Positions 1-5,255 of a DNA stretch of 10,999 nt are shown here, piece by piece. Each line of letters starts with the position of its first letter. Position 1 is the first letter of the stretch. The DNA comes from Nocardioides sp. GTDB lineage: Bacteria; Actinomycetota; Actinomycetes; Propionibacteriales; Nocardioidaceae. The translations under genes and the position numbers were made by a program. The stretch is from the NCBI GenBank assembly GCA_031177735.1, contig JAPSKJ010000064.1:1-10999 (forward strand). The letters are read 5' to 3'. A model generated the notes under the pieces. That model saw only the letters and a program-made list of their open reading frames with translations. It was not told the DNA's origin and did not search any database.

Positions 1-841
1 GGGAGCCGTTGTCGGCGGTGTCGATGACGGCGTACTTGCCCGGCACGCCCCTGCTGGCGAGGGCTGCGCGCAGGCGGTCGGCGTAGCGCACGTTGTCGGC
101 CACCGAGTCGTAGTGGGTCGCGCCGAGAGCGAAGCCGCGCACGTGCTGGATGCCGCTGGCCAGGAGCAGGCGCACCGCCTCGTCGACGTAGAGCCAGTCC
201 GCCGAACCGGCGTCGAGGTAGATCGCCGCGCGAGGCAGGCTCCGCGAGAGGTAACGCGCCGACCAGGCCGCCATGGCCGTCCGCTTGCGGGGGCTGGGGT
301 CGCGCATCGCACGCCCGTTGTTGGAGTGGTTGGCCGAGATGGCCAGGTCCGGCTCGAGGATGATCGCGACTCGCGCGTCGCCGATACCGGCGGCGATCTC
401 GGAGATCCAGCGCTGGTACTTCGCCATCGACCACGACATCTTCGGCCGCTTGCCGCGGACCACCTCGCCCTTGGGCCAGAGGCCGAAGATGGCGAGCTGC
501 ACGAGCGCGTTCGGGTCGCCGCGCTGGGAGTCGGCGACGTAACGGGAGACCTCCTGGCGGACCGTGGCGACGTTGCAGCTGCGGCAGTTGGCGAACCAGC
601 GGGCCCGGGGCGTGAGGGCGATCTTGGCCAGTGCGGACTTCTTGGCGGGGTCGGTCTCGGCGAGGTAGTTGCGCAGCTCCGGGTTGGCCGCCGTGGTGAT
701 CGTCGAGTGGTGCCACGGCACGGCCGCCGCGAGCGGGTTGCCGGGGTTCTCCGGACGCGCCGCCTCGACCCCGGGGACAGCCGTGGTGAGCAGCGCCAGT
801 GCGATCGCGGCGATCGCGGTGAGACGTCGGCGGGTCTGCAT
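1..841 (-). CDS. Secreted glycoside hydrolase family 6-like protein (partial, C-terminus beyond left edge)
   Basis: 280 residues are visible from the ATG at 839-841; the rest lies beyond position 1. A GAGGAG ribosome site sits about 5 nt upstream. Residues 1-27 form a Sec signal peptide (Arg-rich start, Ala/Leu core, likely cleavage after VEA). GH6 landmarks follow in order: ILEPDL (161-166), carrying the family's proton-donor Asp; YLDAG (208-212); GFALGATHY (236-244), where cellulases have an N-T-S-N-Y-like segment; and VIDTADNG (272-279), like the family's VIDTSRNG. Known GH6 enzymes are inverting endoglucanases or cellobiohydrolases acting on cellulose outside the cell. Odd here: where cellulases carry an R-D-C motif with a second active-site Asp, this protein reads LWPKGE (121-126). 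The His of the D-A-G-H motif is Ser213, and the SRN of DTSRN is changed. Family membership is well supported. Cellulase activity is doubtful; another glucan or a non-catalytic role is possible. Confidence 0.85.
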   Translation of the reverse strand, partial: MQTRRRLTAIAAIALALLTTAVPGVEAARPENPGNPLAAAVPWHHSTITTAANPELRNYLAETDPAKKSALAKIALTPRARWFANCRSCNVATVRQEVSRYVADSQRGDPNALVQLAIFGLWPKGEVVRGKRPKMSWSMAKYQRWISEIAAGIGDARVAIILEPDLAISANHSNNGRAMRDPSPRKRTAMAAWSARYLSRSLPRAAIYLDAGSADWLYVDEAVRLLLASGIQHVRGFALGATHYDSVADNVRYADRLRAALASRGVPGKYAVIDTADNGS

Positions 842-896
842 CGTGGCTCCTCGTGGGCGCAGGGCGCCGGTCGTTCGTGCGGTGTCGCGTCCTGAG

Positions 897-949
897 GCGG
901 GCACGCCCGCAGTACGTCGCTGCCATGATCGGTCGGCGCGCGTCCGATC
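897..949. repeat. Two inverted repeats in the leader of the GH6-like gene
   Basis: In the 170-bp gap upstream of the GH6-like gene there are two dyads. GCGGGC-AC-GCCCGC (897-910) has 6-bp arms and a 2-nt centre. GATCGG (927-932) is repeated inverted as CCGATC (944-949) with 11 bp between. Either could be an operator or a leader hairpin. They do not match the Streptomyces CebR-type cellulose operator that I know (TGGGAGCGCTCCCA). On the minus strand a TTGTCA hexamer (950-955) just upstream could be a -35 element, but I find no good -10 at normal spacing. Confidence 0.3.
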
Positions 950-1011
950 TGACAATTCGCGGACCGCGAGGTGGCAGCACGTCGTCCTATCGGCGGACGA
1001 TCACGCCCACA

Positions 1012-2121
1012 TCAGAAGGCGTACCGCACCCGGCAGCTGGGGAGCTTCTCACCGACGAGGTCGACGAGCTCCTGCACCCAGCGGCCCTTCCAGGGGCTCT
1101 TGTAGCGGACGTTCCACTGGCCGCTCTGGCTGCGCTTCGGCTGCTGCAGATCGGGCCGCCACAGCAGGTCCTCGCCCTTGGGGTGCCAACCGAGGTTGAC
1201 CTCGTGCAGGTCCTGGTTGTGGGTGAGGAAGATGATCTCGGTCGCGAGCTGCGCCTTCGTGCGCTCGTTGGTGCCGTCGGCGACCTGCTCGAGCAGCTCC
1301 GCCCACGCCTCCTTCCATCCTTCGTGGACGATGACCGGGCTGAAGTTCAGGTGCACCTCGTAACCGGCCTCGACGAAGTCGTCGAGGGCGGCGATGCGGT
1401 CAGCGACCTTGGAGGTGCGGACGTCGACGAGCTTGGAGTCCTCGGCCGGCATCAGGCTGAAGCGCACCCGGGTCCCGCCGCGCGGGTCGTAGTCGAGCAG
1501 GTCGCGGTTGACCAGCTTGGTCGCGAAGGACGCCTTGGCGTGAGGCAACCGGCCGAACAACCCCACCAGGTCACGCACGTTGTCGGAGACCAGTGCGTCG
1601 GCGGAGCAGTCACTGTTCTCGCCGATGTCGTAGACCCAGTCACGCGGGTCGCGCTGGTCGGGCTCGGGCTTGACGCCCTGGCGGGCGGCGTGGCGCTCGA
1701 GGTAGCCGGTGATCTTCTCGATGTTGGCGAACACGGTGATCGGATTGGCGAAGCCCTTGCGGCGCGGCACGTAGCAGTAGGAGCACGCCATCGCGCACCC
1801 GTTTGCGGTCGACGGGGCGATCCAGTCGCTGGAGCGGTCGTTGCGCCGCGCGCTCAGCGCCTTCTTCTCACCGAGGACGAGCACCTCGCGCTTGATGCGC
1901 ACCCAGTCCTCGATGTTGCCTTCGTTGCCGTAGAGGCCCGGAATGGCCAGGTGCGAGGGGACCTCGATGCGCTCCGCGTCCGGGAACCGGGCCAGCACCT
2001 GCTGGGCGCGGGAGAACCGCTCGATGTCGGGCTCGTGGTAGATCCGCTTGATGTCGAGCAGCCGCTCGGCCAGGTCGGGTTGCACGCGGGTGGTGGTCCT
2101 GCTCTCGCCATGGGACGTCAC
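1012..2121 (-). CDS. Spore photoproduct lyase family radical SAM protein
   Basis: About 369 residues from a GTG at 2119-2121. The frame stays open to another GTG at 2200-2202, which has a possible GAGG site, but the first 27 residues of that longer form are Arg/Gly/Cys-rich and unlike the family, so I prefer the shorter start. It carries the radical SAM cluster motif C-AMA-C-SY-C (Cys109, 113, 116, then YVPRRK), the family's hallmark. Cys172 in NSDCSADAL aligns with the conserved H-donor Cys141 of Bacillus SplB, so the chemistry looks intact. Other family-like segments are FATKLVNRDLLDYDP, TRVRFSLMP, SPVIVHEGW and the C-terminal CRVRYAF. In Bacillus this enzyme reverses the UV-induced spore thymine dimer using S-adenosylmethionine and a 4Fe-4S cluster. 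In non-sporulating actinobacteria its substrate is not established; repair of a UV-type or dry-state DNA lesion is an inference. No neighbour clarifies the role. Confidence 0.9.
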   Translation of the reverse strand: MTSHGESRTTTRVQPDLAERLLDIKRIYHEPDIERFSRAQQVLARFPDAERIEVPSHLAIPGLYGNEGNIEDWVRIKREVLVLGEKKALSARRNDRSSDWIAPSTANGCAMACSYCYVPRRKGFANPITVFANIEKITGYLERHAARQGVKPEPDQRDPRDWVYDIGENSDCSADALVSDNVRDLVGLFGRLPHAKASFATKLVNRDLLDYDPRGGTRVRFSLMPAEDSKLVDVRTSKVADRIAALDDFVEAGYEVHLNFSPVIVHEGWKEAWAELLEQVADGTNERTKAQLATEIIFLTHNQDLHEVNLGWHPKGEDLLWRPDLQQPKRSQSGQWNVRYKSPWKGRWVQELVDLVGEKLPSCRVRYAF

Positions 2122-2165
2122 ACAGGAACAACACCCACTGCCGGGCGGACGTTCCCTCCCGGCGG

Positions 2166-2215
2166 GGTCCGAACGCCGGTGTGCCGCGGATCTCCTGCCC
2201 ACGGCACCTCGGACC
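2166..2215 (-). repeat. Nested stem-loop between the DUF378 gene and the photoproduct lyase gene
   Basis: Outer arms GGTCCG (2166-2171) and CGGACC (2210-2215) enclose inner arms GTGCCG (2181-2186) and CGGCAC (2202-2207). An alternative short hairpin ACGGC/GCCGT (2201-2205 with 2216-2220) starts directly after the DUF378 stop codon. The position fits a terminator for the DUF378 transcript or a structured leader of the lyase gene. There is no U-run, which is common for actinobacterial terminators. Confidence 0.35.
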
Positions 2216-2220
2216 GCCGT

Positions 2221-2427
2221 CTAGTCGCGGAGCTCCTGGACCAGCTTGGCTGCCTCCACCGCTGCAGCGGTGCCGACGGCGAGGTAGACCAGGCGGGTGG
2301 CGGCGTTGGTGCCGCCGAACCGGTTCCCGGTGAGCGTGGCGACCAGGTCGAAGCGGGCAAGCCCGACCAGACCCCAGTTCAGGCCGCCCACGACGACGAG
2401 GGCACGCGACAGAAGTTCCGGACTCAT
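2221..2427 (-). CDS. DUF378 family small membrane protein
   Basis: 68 residues (69 if the immediately preceding ATG at 2428-2430 is used). The ribosome site GGAGG lies 3 nt from the first ATG and 6 nt from the second, so the second fits better. The protein has two predicted hydrophobic helices. The first contains VVVGGLNWGLVGL followed by FDLVATL, the signature of DUF378. The second is LVYLAVGTAAAVEAAKLV. DUF378 proteins are short two-helix inner-membrane proteins of unknown function, and full family length is present here. The gene lies on the same strand as its neighbours, 107 bp after the secreted protein gene and 99 bp before the lyase start. The hairpins in both gaps suggest it may be transcribed separately. 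Confidence 0.88.
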   Translation of the reverse strand: MSPELLSRALVVVGGLNWGLVGLARFDLVATLTGNRFGGTNAATRLVYLAVGTAAAVEAAKLVQELRD

Positions 2428-2443
2428 CATGTTCCTCCCTAGG

Positions 2444-2501
2444 CGGCAGGTACGCCGACAAGCACCGGTGGCCCGTCCGGTCGGCCCGCAAACACCTGCC
2501 G
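2444..2501 (-). repeat. Nested 58-nt stem-loop upstream of the DUF378 gene
   Basis: Perfect 8-bp outer arms CGGCAGGT (2444-2451) and ACCTGCCG (2494-2501) enclose perfect 6-bp inner arms GCCGAC (2454-2459) and GTCGGC (2480-2485). The palindrome CACCGGTG (2463-2470) lies inside. On the transcript the structure ends about 4 nt before the AGGGAGGAAC ribosome site of the DUF378 gene. It also lies 34 nt beyond the stop of the upstream secreted-protein gene. It could be a terminator of that gene or a regulatory leader. Confidence 0.45.
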
Positions 2502-2534
2502 ACTGTCAGCCCAGGCGGCGCTGCGGTGAGGAGG

Positions 2535-3317
2535 TCACTCCTCGGTGTCCGCAGCGCCGTCGTCGCTGGCGCCAGCGGCAAGAGCTGCCGCCACCGCGTC
2601 GACCGCGGCCTGGGCGGCGGAGAGCTGGCTGGTGATGGCCTGGAGGTCGGCGACCGTGCTGCGGGCGGTCACCAGATCGGCCAGGTCGGCGGCCTGGTAG
2701 ACGGCGACCTCGGCCTCGTCGAGTGCCGCCTCCTCCGCGCTGCCTTCCTCGGTCTCGACCCAGAGCTCGTCGATGTCCTCGAGGAGTCGGCTGATGGCGC
2801 GGTACTGGTTGATGACCTGGCTGTAGTTCTGGGGTCGGAGCTCCTTCACCCAGGCCTGCGCCGCGGCGGCGTCAGCAGAGCCGGCGCTGTCCTTCAGGGT
2901 GCTCGCCAGGTCGGCCAGCAACGCCCGGTCAGCGTTGATGTTCGCGAGGAGGGTGGTCCGGTCTTCACCGTCGAGCTTCGCCGTCCGCACCTGCGCGACC
3001 GCCTTGCTGAGGAGCTTGTCGACCTGCGCCACCGCGCGAAGTGCCTGCTGCGCCTGCTTGTCCGCGGCGCGGCTCGACTTGTCCTGAGCGCGTGACTTGC
3101 TGGCGCGGCGGTCCTCGCCCTGCTTCTTGCTCGTGCTCTTCGCCCGGTTCTTCAGAGGAGCCTTCGCGCTGGCGTTCGACTTGCTCTTGGCGGCGACGTG
3201 CACGGTGCCGTTGTCGCGAACGACCGACTGCTGGTCGGCGGCGACGGACGGGCCGCTCGCACCGCCCACGAGCACAGCGGCAAGGGCGGCGGACGCCAGG
3301 TGAGTGGAACGCTTCAT
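2535..3317 (-). CDS. Secreted helix-rich protein of unknown function
   Basis: 260 residues. I start at the ATG 3315-3317, which has GGAGGA 7 nt upstream; a TTG 15 nt further upstream would put the ribosome site inside the gene. Residues 1-27 are a signal peptide (MKRSTH start, Ala/Leu/Val core, cleavage likely after SVAA). Residues about 43-90 are a Lys/Ser/Arg-rich, low-complexity, probably disordered stretch. Residues about 85-245 are rich in Ala, Leu, Gln and charged residues with heptad-like spacing, consistent with a helical bundle or coiled coil. They include one distinctive segment, LRPQNYSQVINQYRAISRLLED. The tail is acidic (DDGAADTEE). There is no lipobox, cell-wall sorting signal or enzyme motif. 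I do not recognise the family. The basic linker might bind cell-wall polymers or nucleic acid, but this is a guess. A small dyad (GAGGAG/CTCCTC) spans the stop codon. Confidence 0.82.
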   Translation of the reverse strand: MKRSTHLASAALAAVLVGGASGPSVAADQQSVVRDNGTVHVAAKSKSNASAKAPLKNRAKSTSKKQGEDRRASKSRAQDKSSRAADKQAQQALRAVAQVDKLLSKAVAQVRTAKLDGEDRTTLLANINADRALLADLASTLKDSAGSADAAAAQAWVKELRPQNYSQVINQYRAISRLLEDIDELWVETEEGSAEEAALDEAEVAVYQAADLADLVTARSTVADLQAITSQLSAAQAAVDAVAAALAAGASDDGAADTEE

Positions 3318-3339
3318 GAACAGGTCCTCCAAGATCGGC

Positions 3340-3361
3340 CGGCTGGTCAGCCGAGCGGCTG
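3340..3361. repeat. Three alternating CGGCTG/CAGCCG arms
   Basis: CGGCTG (3340-3345), CAGCCG (3348-3353) and CGGCTG (3356-3361) are separated by 2-nt spacers (GT, AG). The middle arm can pair with either neighbour, giving two mutually exclusive short hairpins or three half-sites for a DNA-binding protein. The array ends 23 bp upstream of the start codon of the minus-strand secreted-protein gene, just before its ribosome site. Confidence 0.4.
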
Positions 3362-3410
3362 AGCGGGGTGCGCCTTCCTCATCGGGCGCTCACCGGCCCT
3401 CCCTGAGCCG

Positions 3411-3461
3411 TTCGGGTGCAGCAGTTGCCCGCGATCGGGCCGCCGAGACCCGGCACCCGAA
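3411..3461. repeat. Long inverted repeat with 9-bp arms and an inner hairpin
   Basis: TTCGGGTGC (3411-3419) and GCACCCGAA (3453-3461) are perfect 9-bp complementary arms 33 nt apart. Within the spacer GCCCG-CGAT-CGGGC (3427-3440) forms a second hairpin, so the unit could fold as one nested structure. It lies midway between the divergent genes. It may be a structured leader on one strand, a terminator, or a spaced operator. Confidence 0.4.
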
Positions 3462-3632
3462 GGGCGGTGCAAGGCTCGGTCAACCGCCGTCCATATCGGC
3501 GAGTCGGTGTGCGGCGGCGATGAGCCGGGTCAGCGCCTGCTCGCGCGCCTGAACCGGCGCGGTACGCCGACGCTCTGCATCGGTTTCGCGCGCCGACGAT
3601 CGGTTCGCCGACCGGGATGCGGCCCTCCATAA

Positions 3633-3642
3633 CGGGTACCCG
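3633..3642 (+). promoter_or_regulatory. CGGGTACCCG palindrome / possible stress-type -10 element
   Basis: A perfect 10-bp palindrome ends 28 bp before the GTG start of the hemerythrin-hydrolase gene. It contains GGGTAC (3634-3639), which matches the GGGTAY -10 element of SigB/SigF-type stress promoters in actinobacteria. A matching GTTT/GGTT -35 element at the usual 14-17 bp is absent, so this is weak. It could equally be a repressor site. Confidence 0.25.
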
Positions 3643-3670
3643 GTGAGCACCCGATCCCGCGGAGGCTCCT

Positions 3671-5230
3671 GTGGCACTGTCCTACCCGACCCAGCCCGGC
3701 GACATCGACCACCTGATCGCTGACGACCACGCTGTGGTCGAGCGCCAGTTCCAGCACCTGGAGGCGGGCCGCGGCAACCGCCGGGTGCTGGTGGACCAGA
3801 TCAGCTTCGAGCTCGCCCTGCACGCCTTCGCCGAGGAGACGGTGCTCTACCCCATCTGGCCGGAGCTCGGGATGAGGGACGAGCACGACGACGCCGAGCA
3901 CGAGCACCAGCAGATCAAGGAGCTCTTGGTCGTGCTGGGGCGCACCGAGCCGGGGGAGGAGGAGTTCGAGCAGTCGCTGACCTCGCTCATGGACGTGGTG
4001 CGCCACCACGTGCACGATGAGGAGGACGAGGAGCTGCCCGAGTTCCGCCAGAAGGCCGGCGCCCCACGGATGGCGCAGCTGGGTGAGGAGTTCCTCGCCG
4101 CCAAGCGCCAGGCGCCGACCCGGCCGCATCCCGCAGCCCCCGACGAGGGCATCGCCGAGAGGATCGCCGGGATGCTGGCCAAGCCGCTCGACCACGTGCG
4201 CGACCTGCTGTCGGGCAAGCAGAAGGAGATGGGCACCGACCCCTCCGGCGCGCTCGACCCGGAGGCTCAAGCCATCGTGGACGCGCATGCTTCCTTCGGG
4301 CCGTTGCCCTTCGAGATCCTGGAGCCCGACCAGGCCCGCAAGCAGCCCGGCCCCGACGCCGCGGTCAAGAAGGTGATGGCCGACCGCGGCATCGACGGTC
4401 CGGAGCCGGTGGCGTCGGTGGAGGACCTGCGGATCCCGGACGCCGCCGGCGGCGAGCAGACCCTGCGCGTCTACACCCCCGAGGCTGGCGGTCCCGGTCC
4501 TCGACCGGTGCTCATGTGGATCCACGGCGGCGGATGGGTGCTGTTCGACATCGACACCTACGACGCCTCCTGCCGCGGCCTGGCCAACAAGACAGGTGCG
4601 ATCGTGGTCTCGCCCGACTACCGGCGCGCCCCCGAGGCGGTGTTCCCGGCCTCCCACGACGACGTCCTGGCGGCGTACCGCTGGGTGGCCCAGCATGCCG
4701 CCACCATCGGTGGCGACGCCTCCCGCATCGCGATCGGTGGGGAGTCGGTGGGCGGCAACATGGCCGCTGCGACCTGCCTGCAGCTGGCCGAGGCAGGAGA
4801 GGCGCTGCCGGTCGCCCAGGTGTGCGTCTACCCGCTCGTCACCCCCGAGCAGCACGGCGCCTCCATGACGGACGCCGCCGACGCTCGCCCGCTCAACCGT
4901 CCGCTGCTGTCCTGGATGGCGATGCACGCCTTCGCGGGCACACCCGACGCAGCGAGCGACCAGCGAGTCGACCTGCTCGGAGTGCCGACGGAGCGTCTGC
5001 GGGTGCTGCCGCCGACCCTGGTCATCACCGCGGAGCGCGACGTCCTGCGCAGCCAGGGCCAGGACTGGGCGCACCGGCTCGAGGAGGCCGGCGTGGACAC
5101 CACGTTGCGCCACTACGACGGGGTGATGCACGAGTTCTTCGGTGCCGCCGCGGTGCTCGGCAAGGCCGAGGAGGCGCAACAGGAGGCGGCGCGACACCTC
5201 ACCCGCGCCTTCGGCACCACCGCCAGGTGA
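3671..5230 (+). CDS. Hemerythrin/HHE domain fused to HSL-family alpha/beta hydrolase
   Basis: 519 residues from a GTG start with GGAGG 5 nt upstream. Residues about 11-128 are a hemerythrin HHE cation-binding domain with His/Glu ligand candidates in order: DDHAVVE (His20), LHAFAEETVLYP (His51, Glu55), AEHEHQQIKELL (His77/79) and HHVHDEEDEELPE (His113, Glu117). Such domains bind a di-iron centre and can sense or carry O2, NO or reactive oxygen. After a charged helical linker (about 131-200) comes an alpha/beta hydrolase of the hormone-sensitive-lipase group: oxyanion-hole HGGGW (285-289), nucleophile elbow GESVG (Ser359), Asp457 in TAERDVLR and His487 in GVMHEFFG. The catalytic triad therefore looks complete. 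The second half is a full-size esterase/lipase on its own. No signal peptide is seen, so it is probably cytoplasmic. The fusion suggests ester hydrolysis linked to iron, oxygen or redox state. The substrate is unknown. It is the only plus-strand gene here and stands alone. Confidence 0.9.
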   Translation: MALSYPTQPGDIDHLIADDHAVVERQFQHLEAGRGNRRVLVDQISFELALHAFAEETVLYPIWPELGMRDEHDDAEHEHQQIKELLVVLGRTEPGEEEFEQSLTSLMDVVRHHVHDEEDEELPEFRQKAGAPRMAQLGEEFLAAKRQAPTRPHPAAPDEGIAERIAGMLAKPLDHVRDLLSGKQKEMGTDPSGALDPEAQAIVDAHASFGPLPFEILEPDQARKQPGPDAAVKKVMADRGIDGPEPVASVEDLRIPDAAGGEQTLRVYTPEAGGPGPRPVLMWIHGGGWVLFDIDTYDASCRGLANKTGAIVVSPDYRRAPEAVFPASHDDVLAAYRWVAQHAATIGGDASRIAIGGESVGGNMAAATCLQLAEAGEALPVAQVCVYPLVTPEQHGASMTDAADARPLNRPLLSWMAMHAFAGTPDAASDQRVDLLGVPTERLRVLPPTLVITAERDVLRSQGQDWAHRLEEAGVDTTLRHYDGVMHEFFGAAAVLGKAEEAQQEAARHLTRAFGTTAR

Positions 5231-5243
5231 GCAGCCCGGCCCC

Positions 5244-5255
5244 GGCGCACGCGCC
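5244..5255. terminator. Short hairpin between convergent genes
   Basis: GGCGC-AC-GCGCC lies in the 24-bp gap between the ends of the hemerythrin-hydrolase gene and the ABC operon, and its last base is the first of the operon's stop codon (TAG on the minus strand). Position and GC content fit a bidirectional terminator. The stem is only 5 bp and no U-run follows on either side, so support is modest. Confidence 0.3.

Larger units (their letters stand above)
3318..3670. other. Divergent intergenic region with several inverted repeats
   Basis: This 353-bp gap lies between the minus-strand secreted-protein gene and the plus-strand hemerythrin-hydrolase gene, so it should contain both promoters. 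I find no convincing gene. Open frames here encode Arg/Ala-rich sequence without family features. It holds the repeats listed separately at 3340-3361, 3411-3461 and 3633-3642. No clear -35/-10 pair of the housekeeping type is visible for either gene. Confidence 0.6.

Noticed and set aside
2168..2184. Possible LexA/SOS box (CCGAACGCCGGTGTGC) upstream of the photoproduct lyase gene
   Set aside because: Only the GAAC half-site matches the actinobacterial GAAC-N4-GTTC box. The other half reads GTGT.
853..2442. Long plus-strand open frame of about 529 codons
   Set aside because: It lies antisense to the photoproduct lyase and DUF378 genes, whose motifs are unmistakable. Its product is Val/Leu/Gly/Arg/His-rich without domains, a typical high-GC shadow.
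3480..3677. Minus-strand frame ending AREQALTRLIAAAHRLADMDGG, reminiscent of the start of a GAF or kinase-type protein
   Set aside because: It hits a stop right after this segment, overlaps the ribosome site and start of the plus-strand gene, and nothing after the stop continues a domain. A decayed gene fragment cannot be excluded but is not supported.
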